This document shows, piece by piece, positions 17,789-28,935 of a stretch of 64,000 nt of DNA (within the stretch, counting starts at the first letter, position 1; each line of letters begins with the position of its first letter). The notes beneath the pieces were generated by a model that was not told the origin of the DNA, searched no databases, and was given only the letters and a program-made list of their open reading frames with translations. The translations under genes were made by a program, and so were the position numbers. Origin of the DNA: Aquimarina sp. AU58 (GTDB lineage: Bacteria; Bacteroidota; Bacteroidia; Flavobacteriales; Flavobacteriaceae); assembly GCF_900312745.1 (NCBI RefSeq), contig NZ_OMPD01000006.1:1-64000 (forward strand). The letters are read 5' to 3'.

Positions 17789-19062
17789 TATGCTGTTTGC
17801 TGAATAGTATGAGAATTGTAATTTCTTTCTATTAATTGAAAATATATAGAAAGTAAAAAAGATATAAGTATATATCCTAAAACTACAAATGTAGCTCCCT
17901 GAAAAATGGTGTCAATATCAAACCAACTACCATAGTAAAGTATAAAATATAATCCCATTGCAAGCTTAATACATTCTGCAAACAAAGAAATTATATGTCG
18001 ATCCATTAGAGATGTATAAGCAAATATTGATACTCCTAGAAAGATAGAGTAGTTTACAATTTGGATAAACTCCAGATCGGCAACACTAATCAATAAGTAA
18101 TACATAAGTGCTACTGTAATTACAAGCTGAACCCATGACCACAATTTTAATACCAATGAACTTTCTGTTTTATATTTTTGTCTTGAATAAGGGTTTGTAA
18201 TGATTTGTATAGGATATTTTTCTTTTACATCCTCTGGTCGCCATCCCGTTGGCATAAACCATATCTTAATTTTATCAAGCCAATTTTGGGTTCTCCAAGC
18301 ATCTTTTAATATTCCCCAAATGTGCATAAAATTGATAAAGAAAGGATTCCAGGTATTTACAGGTTTTTTTACACCATAAACCGGTGGTTTGTCTTGTAAT
18401 TCCTCTTGAAAAGTTCCAAAAAGTTTATCCCAGAAAATGAATATTTCAGAATAGTTTTTATCCAGATATTCATCGTTAATAGCATGATGAACCCTGTGAT
18501 GAGAAGGAGTAACAATAATATGCTCTAAAAACCCCATTTTGTTGATCAGTCGGGTATGATACCAAAATTGAGCAAAGAAATGAATAGGAGCAACAAATGC
18601 AACTATATTTGCAGGGATTCCAACTAATGCTAATGGGATATATAGAAAAAAATAAATAGCAACTATTGCAGATACATTTTGACGTAAAGCGCATGCTAAA
18701 TTAAATTCTTCACTACTATGATGTATAATATGCCGGTTCCAGAATACATTTATCGTATGATTAAGGCGGTGTGACCAATAGCCAACAAAATCCAACCCGA
18801 TAAAGGTTAGGATATATATCAAAATTGTAGATTTAATTTCTATTAAAGCCAGATGTTCAACCATCCATTCGTAGCTTAAAATAATAACAGTAAGGCCTAT
18901 CAGGCTTTTGAGCGTGTTTGTGATACCAGAACTAATACTCGAAATTGTATCCATACCTTCATTAACCGGTATTTTTTTCCATCTACTAATTAAATATTCG
19001 ATAAGTATAAGTACAATAAAGCCGGGTATTGCATAGCTTAATGCTGTTGCATAAGTTTCCAT
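17788..19062 (-). CDS. Sterol desaturase / fatty acid hydroxylase family membrane protein
   Basis: A 424-residue membrane protein. The di-iron histidine clusters of the family are present: HRLNH, HIIHHSSE and HHRVHH, all in the N-terminal 220 residues between transmembrane helices. The C-terminal 130 residues add four or five more hydrophobic segments, which are typical of the longer bacterial members. It uses O2 and iron to hydroxylate or desaturate a lipid; the actual lipid is not predictable. It is transcribed alone and converges with the GDSL gene. Confidence 0.85.
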   Translation of the reverse strand: METYATALSYAIPGFIVLILIEYLISRWKKIPVNEGMDTISSISSGITNTLKSLIGLTVIILSYEWMVEHLALIEIKSTILIYILTFIGLDFVGYWSHRLNHTINVFWNRHIIHHSSEEFNLACALRQNVSAIVAIYFFLYIPLALVGIPANIVAFVAPIHFFAQFWYHTRLINKMGFLEHIIVTPSHHRVHHAINDEYLDKNYSEIFIFWDKLFGTFQEELQDKPPVYGVKKPVNTWNPFFINFMHIWGILKDAWRTQNWLDKIKIWFMPTGWRPEDVKEKYPIQIITNPYSRQKYKTESSLVLKLWSWVQLVITVALMYYLLISVADLEFIQIVNYSIFLGVSIFAYTSLMDRHIISLFAECIKLAMGLYFILYYGSWFDIDTIFQGATFVVLGYILISFLLSIYFQLIERNYNSHTIQQTA

Positions 19063-19241
19063 TTAATGAGTTTTATCTAAAAATAAGGATAAATATTTAT
19101 TTCGAAAAACTAATTCATTCAAACAATTCGAACCTATCATATAACCGTAAAAAAAGAGATGTCATGGGAGTTGAAAAAAGAAGTAAAGTGCTAGTTGAAA
19201 AAAACTAAAGAAATTGAGTTATTTTTTTCATTTTAAAAGAC

Positions 19242-19249
19242 TATATTTG
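19242..19249 (+). promoter_or_regulatory. -7 box TATATTTG of atpD
   Basis: TATATTTG fits TAnnTTTG and lies 86 bp upstream of atpD in the 272-bp gap. The rest of the gap (19063-19241) shows no other feature. Confidence 0.5.
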
Positions 19250-19316
19250 CAGCCTGAAAAAAGCTAGTATTCAGTATGGTTGAGTGCTTGGTTTTTTTAA
19301 CATAGTTAAATACTAA

Positions 19317-20843
<1,527 letters not shown>

Positions 20844-20937
20844 ATTAGTAGTGAGAAGTTAGTAATTGAGTAGTGAGATTAGTTTCTTTCTCATTATTGT
20901 CTAAATACTAATTACTCAATACTCAATACTTAAAAAT

Positions 20938-21216
20938 ATGTATTTAGAAATAGTAACTCCAGAAGCAATATTATTTAGTGGTGAAGTAACTTCGGTTGCT
21001 GTACCAGGAATAGATGGAGAGTTTCAGATGTTAGATAATCACGCACCTATTGTTTCTTTACTAGGAAAAGGAGATGTAAAAGTGTATGGTGAGATGAATC
21101 TAGAAGAAGAAGTTGCTGATAAATTCACCAAAGGTGGAAATGGAGCAACACTACTTTCTATTACCTCGGGAACTATCGAAATGAAAGATAATAAGGTTAT
21201 TGTACTTGCAGATTAG
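20938..21216 (+). CDS. atpC: F-type ATP synthase subunit epsilon (short form)
   Basis: A 92-residue protein consisting only of the N-terminal beta-sandwich of subunit epsilon: LEIVTPEAILFSGEVTSVAVPGIDGEFQML in consecutive parts, then DNHAPIVSLLGKGDV and a GTIEMKDNKVIVLAD end. The C-terminal helical pair that inhibits ATP hydrolysis is absent, which is usual in this phylum. It follows atpD by 94 bp; that spacer has ATTAGTAATTGAGTAGTGAG and a later AATTACTCAATACTCAATAC that can partly pair, perhaps tuning expression of the second gene. Confidence 0.95.
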   Translation: MYLEIVTPEAILFSGEVTSVAVPGIDGEFQMLDNHAPIVSLLGKGDVKVYGEMNLEEEVADKFTKGGNGATLLSITSGTIEMKDNKVIVLAD

Positions 21217-21252
21217 CACAGTACTTAATTAAGGTTTTTTTATTATATATTT

Positions 21253-21284
21253 AATCCCTATTAATAATTTAATAGGGATTTTTT
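21253..21284 (+). terminator. Terminator of atpD-atpC
   Basis: AATCCCTA, an AT-rich 12-base loop, TAGGGATT and TTTT. The start codon of the next gene follows immediately, which is unusual. Confidence 0.85.
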
Positions 21285-22103
21285 ATGCATTTAAATAAAT
21301 CATGTCCATATTCAATATCTTTTAGGTACCACTTTTTGATTGCTGCCATTCTAGGCATAATAGTAGTGTTTATTATTGTTTTTCTGCACCCATTAGGATC
21401 TAATAATTTTACAAGTCCTTTTAAAACCCTCTACTTTACAGGATATGGAATTATTGTGTTTTTTACCTATTTGATTGCTGTAATTTTTTCTAATGGATAT
21501 TACTTACGTTTCAAAATCTGGAAATGGATAGAAGAGCTTATTTTTTGCTTATTTTTTATAATTATCGCCATTATAATTGCTTTTTTCTACACAGAAGTGA
21601 TTATCAATAAAAAACCAGAACGACTTACTTTAATTTTGTTTTTAAACTGGTTTAAAATGGTATTTCTCGGATTTGGTGTCATCATGTTTGTAGTTACGGT
21701 TTTATTGAGAAACTATTACAAATCGATGAATAATGTGATATCAGAAAAGAGAAAACCTGCTGTCGAACAATCAAAAATTAAGTTGAAAGGCACATTAAAA
21801 AAGGAGTTGTTTTCTGTAGAAGAAACATCTATCGTCTATGTTAGATCTGAAGATAATTATGTGTATATATATTATGTAGAAGAAGAATTATTGAAAGAGA
21901 AAATGCTTAGAAATACCTTAACAAATATAGAAAAACAGCTTTCATCCTTAATCAAAGCACATAGGTCATATTTAATTAATCCAGATTTCATTATTTTATT
22001 AAAAGGAAATGCTCAAAATGCAAAACTTCAGTTAAAAAATATTGAAGACTATATTCCTGTATCAAAAACATACTTTGCATCTGTAAAAAACACTATTAAT
22101 TAG
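21285..22103 (+). CDS. Membrane-bound LytTR-type DNA-binding protein
   Basis: A 272-residue protein with four transmembrane segments in residues 16-150 (for example IIVVFIIVFLHPLG, YGIIVFFTYLIAVIF, FIIIAIIIAFFY, MVFLGFGVIMFVVTVLL) and a LytTR DNA-binding domain from about 175: ELFSVEETSIVYVRSEDNYVYIYY in two parts, LRNTLTNIEKQL, IKAHRSYLINPDFI and YIPVSKTYF. Such membrane LytTR proteins sense an envelope signal of unknown type. The ATG lies directly after the atpC terminator, leaving no room for a leader of its own unless transcription starts inside atpC; the only alternative in-frame starts would cut into the first helix. Confidence 0.8.
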   Translation: MHLNKSCPYSISFRYHFLIAAILGIIVVFIIVFLHPLGSNNFTSPFKTLYFTGYGIIVFFTYLIAVIFSNGYYLRFKIWKWIEELIFCLFFIIIAIIIAFFYTEVIINKKPERLTLILFLNWFKMVFLGFGVIMFVVTVLLRNYYKSMNNVISEKRKPAVEQSKIKLKGTLKKELFSVEETSIVYVRSEDNYVYIYYVEEELLKEKMLRNTLTNIEKQLSSLIKAHRSYLINPDFIILLKGNAQNAKLQLKNIEDYIPVSKTYFASVKNTIN

Positions 22104-22229
22104 CCAAGAGTTAATAGTATTTCACCCCAAAATGTATTTGTTTACCACAAAAAATAAGTAGCGATAACTTTATTTTTTTTCAGAATACCGAGTTCTTTTC
22201 ATTTGTGTCATTAATTAAAAATTACACTT

Positions 22230-23093
22230 ATGAAAAAAATAGTAAAAACAATAAAATGGTTGGCGGTAACCATTATTTCTATTCTCATTATAACTGTTTT
22301 GTGGATTCGATTTTCGAGATTTACTGATACAATGATATATAAAACTAATGGGCTTGCATATGATAGTTTTCAAACCGAGTATGCTCATCAAGAATATTAT
22401 TATGAGATAGATAAAAATGTAAAGATTCATGCAGTGCTTTTTAAGCCAGATTCCTCTATTCCTCCCATAGGAACAATTATACATTATTCGGGAAAAGGAA
22501 TGCATTTAATGTCATCTCAGAAATATTATAAATCAATATTAAATAAAGGATTTCAGGTATTTAATTTTGAGCGAAGAAATTTTGGTAAATCTACAGGAAC
22601 AGCAGATAATTCTGTACAACTAAAAAAAGATGCTCTTTATGTTTTTGATGAAATAATAAAGCATGAAGATGTTGTAGACACTCCTATCATTATTTGGGGA
22701 CAATCATTAGGAGGTGCTTTTGCAATCATGAATGCGGCAGAAAGACAAGAGAAAATAGATGGTCTTATTGTAGAAGGTACGTTTAGTTCCTTTCCTGATA
22801 TCGGAAAAGTATATGCAAATGCGTTACATATGGAAAACTTTAAAGCATTTGTACCTTTGTTAATGAATAATGATTTTCCTGCAGAAAAAGAAATCAAAAA
22901 AATCAAAAAACCTGTATTGGTAATACACAGTCATAATGACAAACAAGTTCCATATAAATTGGGTGAAAAACTATACGAATCTTCAAATAAAGATAATACC
23001 GAATTTTGGAAAGTAAAGGGCAAGCATATTAAAGCACTATTTGATTACGAAAAAGAATATATAGGTAAATTTTTGGAAATGATTAATAATTGA
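22230..23093 (+). CDS. Membrane-anchored alpha/beta hydrolase
   Basis: A 287-residue protein with an N-terminal anchor (residues 9-27, WLAVTIISILIITVLWI). The nucleophile elbow GQSLGG puts the catalytic Ser at 159, with the acid likely in IHSHNDKQVPY and the His near KGKHIKALF close to the C-terminus. NFERRNFGKSTG is the oxyanion-side loop of BAAT/serine aminopeptidase-like hydrolases. The substrate is not known. It stands alone, with a 126-bp gap before and a 119-bp gap after. Confidence 0.8.
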   Translation: MKKIVKTIKWLAVTIISILIITVLWIRFSRFTDTMIYKTNGLAYDSFQTEYAHQEYYYEIDKNVKIHAVLFKPDSSIPPIGTIIHYSGKGMHLMSSQKYYKSILNKGFQVFNFERRNFGKSTGTADNSVQLKKDALYVFDEIIKHEDVVDTPIIIWGQSLGGAFAIMNAAERQEKIDGLIVEGTFSSFPDIGKVYANALHMENFKAFVPLLMNNDFPAEKEIKKIKKPVLVIHSHNDKQVPYKLGEKLYESSNKDNTEFWKVKGKHIKALFDYEKEYIGKFLEMINN

Positions 23094-23212
23094 GTGATAG
23101 TTAATCTAAATCATTGATTTTTAGATAAAATTATGTTAAACAGCCTTTTTTGGTAAAAAGGTTTTATACTTTTCGAGAGCATATTAATCACTCTAATGTT
23201 AAAACCTTACAT

Positions 23213-26059
23213 ATGATTCAAAGACTAATCACCTTTGTAGTTATACTAAGCACCTCATTGATTTCTGCTCAGAAAAAAACGTTGACTCATGCTGACTACG
23301 ATTTATGGAAAAATATTACTGATGTTAAAGTATCAGATAAAGGGAAATTAATTGTATCTACTATTGAAACCAATACCAAAAGAGGAGACGGCTATATAGA
23401 GATATATAATACTCAAAATAAAACTAAATTTAAGTACCCAAATGGATATGATACTTCAATATCCTCAGATGAAAACTATGTAGTTTTTAAGAAAAGACCT
23501 AAATATCAACTCACCAGAACAGAGAAAAAGAAAGAAATAAAAAAAGAGGATAGAACTAAAGATGTATTGTTTATCTATGATGTAAAAAATAATACTATTT
23601 ATGATTCTATCTTAAGGGTGAAGAAATATAAAATGCCTAAAAAACAAGAAGGTTGGTTGGTCGTTGAAAATTTTAAAAAAGTAAAAAAGAGAATAGGAAA
23701 GAAAAAAAAACTATCCGAACAAAAAAACGATAGTATAGACAACAATGCTCCAATGGCATTTAAACAAAATTATGCCTTGGTTTACAATCTAAAAACAAAA
23801 CAAAAAGATACGATTCATCAAATAAAAGATTTTATTCTACCCGAGAAAGGAAAGACATTTTATTATACGTTAAAAAATAAAAAGGATAAACAAAAAGATA
23901 TCGGAGTTTATGAGTATAACTTAACGTCTGGAGCAAAAATAGCTATTGATACTACAAAATATATTTATGATAAACTGGCAGTATATAAAGATGGAAATCA
24001 ATTTGTTTATCTATCTGCGGTTGATTCTACAGCAATAGATTCCTTAAGGTTTGAGTTGTATTATTATAAAAATAATAAACTGCAAGAGCTTGTAAATACC
24101 CCTGATAAAAACCTTAGAGAGAACTGGGAATTGAGTAAAGATCAAACGCCTTTTTTCTCTGATAATGGAGATAGGTTATATTTTTACTCAAAGCCAAAAG
24201 TAGTATACTCAAAAGATACTACATTATTAAAAGATGAAATACCACAAGTAGATGTTTGGAACTGGCAGGATAAATTGATTCAGCCAGAACAGAAATCAAA
24301 GTTTGAACAACTTAATAAAAAGGCGTTTTTATCATACTATAATACCAAATCTAACCAATATGTTCATATTCAAGATCACACTATCGAAACACTAAATTTT
24401 GATAAAAATAAGGAACAACAATATATAATAGGGTCAACAACATCTCCATATGATGTAATGCGTTCATGGGATTATCCATGGACAAAAGATTATTATGTGA
24501 TTAATACCAATACGGGAAACAAACATTTGATTCTTAAAAACAAAGGGAGACAGCCTATTCTTTCTCCAGATGGACAATATGCATTGCATTATGACATGAA
24601 AGAAAAACATTGGTTTTCGATTGATTTATCTGCATTGAAAAAAACAAACCTTACCAAAGAGTTAGATGTGGCATTTTATGATGAAGATGATGATCATCCT
24701 TCACTACCCTCTCCTTATGGTTTTGGGGGATTTGATTCAAGAGGAAATGCATTGATTTATGATAAATTTGATATTTGGCGAGTTGCTCTTTCTGGAAAAG
24801 AAAAACCAATAAATCTTACGCAAAACGGAAGGAAAAACAATGTTGAATACAGAACAAAAATGTTGGACCCTGAACAAAAAAACAAAGCAACATATTGTAA
24901 TAAAGAATTACTAATTACCAGTTTTGATAAAATAACAAAAGCTTCTGGGTTGTATACTTTGCGAAAAGGAAAATTGATTGAAAAAATCAGGCCTACAGAA
25001 TTTAATATTAGCTCTTATAAAAAGGCAAAGAATGCCGAAGTGTATAGCTATAGAAAACAAAATTTCATTACATTTTCTGATCTTTATATAACTACAAATA
25101 CATTTCAAAATTCTGATAGAATAACAGTAGTAAACCCACATCAAAAAGATTTTAAATGGGGAACTTCAGAATTGTTTTCCTGGAAAACATACGATGGTAA
25201 AAAACTAGAGGGAATTATTTATAAACCCGAAGATTTTGACCCTTCTAAACAATACCCTTTGATCACTTATTTTTATGAAAAACGATCCGATAGCTATCGT
25301 AATTATTATATGCCCAGACCTAGTGCATCTATTGTAAACCCATCCTATTTGGTAAGTAATGATTATATCATGTTTGTTCCCGATATTGTGTATGATGAAG
25401 GTAAACCTGGAGCCAGTGCATATAATTGTATAGTCTCAGGAGTAGAGGCATTAGAAGAGTTGGGATATATTGATAGAGATAATATAGGGATACAAGGGCA
25501 AAGCTGGGGCGGATATCAGGTGGCATATTTGGTAACTGTTACTAATAAATTTAAAGCAGCGATGGCGGGCGCACCAGTAAGTAATATGACTTCTGCTTAT
25601 GGAGGAATCAGGTGGAAATCGGGATTGAGTAGAGCATTTCAATATGAAAGAACACAAAGTAGGTTAGGTAAAAATTTATGGGACGGATTTGATCTTTATA
25701 TTGAAAACTCACCACTTTTTGGTATCCCTAAAATAGAAACTCCATTACTAATGATGCATAATGATAACGATGGGGCAGTACCTTATTATCAAGGTATAGA
25801 AATGTTTATGGGAATGCGTAGATTACAAAAACCAGTATGGCTACTAGTGTATAATGAGGAAGCTCATAATCTGAAAAAAGTAAAAAACAAGCAGGATCTT
25901 TCTATTAGAATGATGCAATTTTTTGATTATTATTTAAAAGGTGAGCCTGCTCCCAAATGGATGACCAAGGGTGTTCCCAGAGTACAAAAAGGAAAAGACT
26001 TGGGGTATGGTTTAGAGAATACACGAACATCTAGTATTATGCCCAGTTCCAACGAATAA
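23213..26059 (+). CDS. Secreted prolyl oligopeptidase family (S9) serine peptidase
   Basis: A 948-residue exported peptidase. I start it at the ATG of MIQRLITFVVILSTSLISAQ, which gives a clean signal peptide; a longer frame begins at a TTG at 23150. Residues 30-600 form the propeller-like region, and the last 260 residues the alpha/beta hydrolase domain, with nucleophile GQSWGGYQ, acid in MHNDNDGAVPYYQG and His in YNEEAHNL. It should cleave peptides in the periplasm as part of protein catabolism. It converges with the GNAT gene, overlapping by 23 bp. Confidence 0.88.
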   Translation: MIQRLITFVVILSTSLISAQKKTLTHADYDLWKNITDVKVSDKGKLIVSTIETNTKRGDGYIEIYNTQNKTKFKYPNGYDTSISSDENYVVFKKRPKYQLTRTEKKKEIKKEDRTKDVLFIYDVKNNTIYDSILRVKKYKMPKKQEGWLVVENFKKVKKRIGKKKKLSEQKNDSIDNNAPMAFKQNYALVYNLKTKQKDTIHQIKDFILPEKGKTFYYTLKNKKDKQKDIGVYEYNLTSGAKIAIDTTKYIYDKLAVYKDGNQFVYLSAVDSTAIDSLRFELYYYKNNKLQELVNTPDKNLRENWELSKDQTPFFSDNGDRLYFYSKPKVVYSKDTTLLKDEIPQVDVWNWQDKLIQPEQKSKFEQLNKKAFLSYYNTKSNQYVHIQDHTIETLNFDKNKEQQYIIGSTTSPYDVMRSWDYPWTKDYYVINTNTGNKHLILKNKGRQPILSPDGQYALHYDMKEKHWFSIDLSALKKTNLTKELDVAFYDEDDDHPSLPSPYGFGGFDSRGNALIYDKFDIWRVALSGKEKPINLTQNGRKNNVEYRTKMLDPEQKNKATYCNKELLITSFDKITKASGLYTLRKGKLIEKIRPTEFNISSYKKAKNAEVYSYRKQNFITFSDLYITTNTFQNSDRITVVNPHQKDFKWGTSELFSWKTYDGKKLEGIIYKPEDFDPSKQYPLITYFYEKRSDSYRNYYMPRPSASIVNPSYLVSNDYIMFVPDIVYDEGKPGASAYNCIVSGVEALEELGYIDRDNIGIQGQSWGGYQVAYLVTVTNKFKAAMAGAPVSNMTSAYGGIRWKSGLSRAFQYERTQSRLGKNLWDGFDLYIENSPLFGIPKIETPLLMMHNDNDGAVPYYQGIEMFMGMRRLQKPVWLLVYNEEAHNLKKVKNKQDLSIRMMQFFDYYLKGEPAPKWMTKGVPRVQKGKDLGYGLENTRTSSIMPSSNE

Positions 26060-26576
26060 GATGCCATTCTATACCATTTGATTCATGAGTGATTAGTGTT
26101 TTAAAACCAACGGCATAATGCGCTTGTAAAGAACGCGAATTGTTTGAGGCTACTTCGGTGATTAAGAGGTTGTATTTGTCTTGTAATTCGGTTTTCATAG
26201 TTTGATACAAACCTCTAAAAATCCCTTGTTTACGATAGGCTTTATCAATACATACTTGCCCCATTATTACATAGGATATCGAAGGGTCTAAGTGGTTTTC
26301 GATGATAGAAAACATAGGTTTTAGGAGTTCAATATCATCCTTAAAATCTTTTAACATACACAATGCATACCCAACTACTTTATCACCGTCCTTAGCAATG
26401 ATATGGGGTTGTTTGCTATTCATTTTTCTTAGAATATCAAGATCATGTTGCACAGAAACAAAACCCTCTGCTTCTTTTTCTGTTTGAGAAATTGAAATCG
26501 GTAGATTATCACGTTGAAGCACTAAAATCTGCTGTAATTCTGTCTCAGAACTAATAACAGTATAAGTTATATTCAT
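26037..26576 (-). CDS. GNAT family N-acetyltransferase
   Basis: A 179-residue cytoplasmic protein. The acetyl-CoA loop is KAYRKQGIFRGLYQTM, a fit to the R/Q-x-x-G-x-G/A motif A, preceded by the strand YVIMGQVCIDKAY and followed by LITEVASNNSRSLQAHYAVGFK (in two parts), the motif B region. Acceptor substrate unknown. It ends inside the S9 gene on the opposite strand and begins six bases before the stop side of the M61-derived gene, which is read in the same direction. Confidence 0.85.
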   Translation of the reverse strand: MNITYTVISSETELQQILVLQRDNLPISISQTEKEAEGFVSVQHDLDILRKMNSKQPHIIAKDGDKVVGYALCMLKDFKDDIELLKPMFSIIENHLDPSISYVIMGQVCIDKAYRKQGIFRGLYQTMKTELQDKYNLLITEVASNNSRSLQAHYAVGFKTLITHESNGIEWHLIRWNWA

Positions 26577-26582
26577 TGTATA

Positions 26583-27221
26583 TTATTTAGATTTTAACCA
26601 GTTTTCGCGTTTATTTATGGCTTCCTTACTAGCATTTTGTAGTAATTTGGTTTCAATATCCGGATGTGCACTAAAAGTCATTTCAGTTTTTACTTCCTTA
26701 CCTAATCTTTTGTAGGTTATCGTTACTTTTTTACCAGGAATGTATTTTTTTAGCACCTCAGATAATTGTTTTTCATCTGTAATAGGATCTTCATTTATCG
26801 TTAGAATAACATCATCTTTATCTAATCCTGTCGTATAAGCCGGAGATCCCTTTTTGGGATAATCAGAGATAAAAACATCTTTGTTTTCGAACTTTACGGG
26901 CACTCCTGCAAAGTAGACCTTTTTAGGACTGTTAACCATTGAAATTCCAAAATTAGCAAATAGAGTTTTATAATCAGGAACTTTGCTATTATTGATATAT
27001 TTAGTAAAGAAATCATTGGCAAATTCATGCAGAGCATATCTCCCGGGTGATGTTCTACTCATTCGCAAAGAAATAGTGGCTGTTTTTAGATCAGAAAATG
27101 TAGCTTGTATTTTAGCCTCGTGATGAACAGCATTTTCAAAAGATATGTGATATTGGTTTTTTGATTGAGAGAAGTTGAATTGAACACATAGTATTACAAT
27201 TAATAACTGTACTAGTTTCAT
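26583..27221 (-). CDS. M61-derived secreted PDZ protein lacking the peptidase core
   Basis: A 212-residue protein from the ATG at 27221 (MKLVQLLIVILCVQFNFSQ, a signal peptide). Residues 20-70 match the N-terminal domain of M61 glycyl aminopeptidases: YHISFENAVHHEAKIQATF and then MSRTSPGRYALHEFA. Residues after that jump straight to the C-terminal PDZ region of M61: DFFTKYINNSKVPDYKTLF, a PDZ domain with GSPAYTTGLDKDDVILTINE, and a C-terminal helix. The whole metalloprotease part with HExxH, about 350-400 residues in the family, is missing without a frame break. The product may be a binding or chaperone-like protein, or a decaying gene. Six bases separate it from the GNAT gene. Confidence 0.75.
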   Translation of the reverse strand: MKLVQLLIVILCVQFNFSQSKNQYHISFENAVHHEAKIQATFSDLKTATISLRMSRTSPGRYALHEFANDFFTKYINNSKVPDYKTLFANFGISMVNSPKKVYFAGVPVKFENKDVFISDYPKKGSPAYTTGLDKDDVILTINEDPITDEKQLSEVLKKYIPGKKVTITYKRLGKEVKTEMTFSAHPDIETKLLQNASKEAINKRENWLKSK

Positions 27222-27303
27222 TATGATTGGCTTATGATTTATGTGTGAAATGATGATGAAACTCAAATATAAGTATTAATTATAATTCTTTTCAGATAAC
27301 TTT

Positions 27304-28617
27304 TTAATAAGGATGGGGTATACTAGAAAGTTTAACAATATTTCTTATTGTGAATACTATCATCTTCAAATCATTTACTTTGAAAAAAGAAAAACCTCGC
27401 GAATATACTTGTTGTGTTTTTTCCTTTTTTATAACTCCGGTATTCATGATTTTTGGGATTCCGTTTTCAAAGAATAATACCTGCGGAGAGGTTTCAATAG
27501 CATTAATGTTGTATATATGCCCATTATAAAGCGGTTCAATACTAGGAACATTAGTATGCCCGACAATTATATGAGATGCATTATAAGTTTTAAGGATCTC
27601 CTCTACTTCTTTTTTTGAAGATTTTTTAATCTTATCGTTTTGTTTTACATAGCCTCTATATTGAGTTACTCCTGTTTTTCCTAGTATAATTTCCTTAAGA
27701 TTTTCATCAATGGGTTTGTCATCCCAATACTCCCAAATAGCTTGATTTATTTGCTTTATAGAATATTTTTTTGTTGCGGTTTCGGGACTAATTCCTCCAT
27801 GAGTAATTAGGGTGGTTCCGATTTTTAGTAGTATAGGTCGTGTTCTTAACCATTGTCCTAAATATGTTTTATTAGAAAAAGCATCTTTAAAAGACATCAT
27901 CTTCTGAATGGCAAACAAATTAGCAGGGTTTACTCGACTAAAATTACCTCTAAGAATATACTGTTCATGATTTCCGAGTAGATAATGAACCATTCCTCCG
28001 GCTAATTCTGCCTGTTCCGAAAGCTGAACTGTTTTCCAGAGTACTGTACTTACTTTAGTTCCACGATCAACCATATCGCCGGCAATAACCAAATGGTTTT
28101 CTCCAAAACACCAATTACCAAGAGAATCAATAATCTTAAGGTTTTTTAAAAGAGTATTCATATATTCATAATCTCCATGAATGTCACTAATAAAGGCAAT
28201 CTTATCAGGAGTGGTGGTAATTTCTGTAACGGGTACTTTAATTTGTGGTAGAGAGAAATTTAGAATTTGATTTTTGGTGTCAATAGTGAAGTTTTTAATA
28301 GTAGAATCATACGTTTTGTGGTGTGCTTTATCATTTTGATACCAATCTACAGATATAGTATTGTTTTTTTGATAGGTAACAATTGGACCTTCAATAAAAT
28401 CATCATCAAATGTTGGATGATCTGCAGCGCCAGCCAAATTAGCATTAAACTCGATGAATTTAGATTTTACAGGAACCTGAAGTGTTTTGTAAATACCATT
28501 CTCGGTTAATATAACAGTACTCTGGTTTAGTTTATAAACTATAATCATGAGAATTAAAGTAAGTATTCCTAGTAGTGGATAAAGTAGGAATAATTTCCAT
28601 TTTTTGATCTTTTTCAT
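27304..28617 (-). CDS. PPP-type metallophosphoesterase, membrane-anchored
   Basis: A 437-residue protein with one N-terminal membrane segment (residues 9-28, LFLLYPLLGILTLILMIIVY). The di-metal phosphatase motifs of the PPP family are in order: ISDIHGDY, IAGDMVDRG, LGNHEQY, a His in THGGISPE and IVGHTNV. These are the GDxHG, GDxVDRG and GNHE blocks of serine/threonine phosphatases, close to the Shewanella-like bacterial branch. The catalytic domain would face the periplasm. Target unknown. Transcribed alone after a 109-bp gap. Confidence 0.85.
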   Translation of the reverse strand: MKKIKKWKLFLLYPLLGILTLILMIIVYKLNQSTVILTENGIYKTLQVPVKSKFIEFNANLAGAADHPTFDDDFIEGPIVTYQKNNTISVDWYQNDKAHHKTYDSTIKNFTIDTKNQILNFSLPQIKVPVTEITTTPDKIAFISDIHGDYEYMNTLLKNLKIIDSLGNWCFGENHLVIAGDMVDRGTKVSTVLWKTVQLSEQAELAGGMVHYLLGNHEQYILRGNFSRVNPANLFAIQKMMSFKDAFSNKTYLGQWLRTRPILLKIGTTLITHGGISPETATKKYSIKQINQAIWEYWDDKPIDENLKEIILGKTGVTQYRGYVKQNDKIKKSSKKEVEEILKTYNASHIIVGHTNVPSIEPLYNGHIYNINAIETSPQVLFFENGIPKIMNTGVIKKEKTQQVYSRGFSFFKVNDLKMIVFTIRNIVKLSSIPHPY

Positions 28618-28726
28618 TACTGTTTCGAGTTAAGGTTAGACAATAGTTTACTTAGGCAATGATATGCGATCATTGTCGATAATAAGCGGTTTATAAAATT
28701 GAGGTTACTTAATTCTGGATATAAAT

Positions 28727-28933
28727 TTATTCTTCTGTGTATTCTAAAATATCAGATGGCTGACAATCCAAAACTCTACAAATGGCTTCTAGTGTCGAAA
28801 AACGTATTGCTTTTGCTTTTCCGGATTTAAGTATCGAGAGATTAGCAGTGGTAATGCCAATTTTTTCTGCCAATTCTTTACTCTTCATTTTTCGTTTAAC
28901 AAGCATCATATCAAGATTTACAAGTATTGGCAT
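28727..28933 (-). CDS. XRE-family helix-turn-helix regulator (YozG type)
   Basis: A 68-residue single-domain DNA-binding protein. MLVKRKMKSKELAEKIGIT at 10-28 starts the HTH, with ANLSILKSGKAKAIRFSTLEA forming recognition and following helices, and CRVLDCQPSDILEY at the end. Very small Cro/CI-like regulators of this kind are routinely encoded next to DUF2975 membrane proteins. It starts two bases after the stop of the DUF2975 gene upstream, so it is the third gene of a compact operon and probably controls it through the inverted repeat at 29977-30026. Confidence 0.85.
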   Translation of the reverse strand: MPILVNLDMMLVKRKMKSKELAEKIGITTANLSILKSGKAKAIRFSTLEAICRVLDCQPSDILEYTEE

Positions 28934-28935
28934 AG

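Noticed and set aside
20844..20937. The repetitive spacer between atpD and atpC as a possible small RNA or attenuator.
   Set aside because: The TAGTGAG/ACTCAATAC repeats pair only imperfectly and there is no T tract; ordinary spacer variation explains it.
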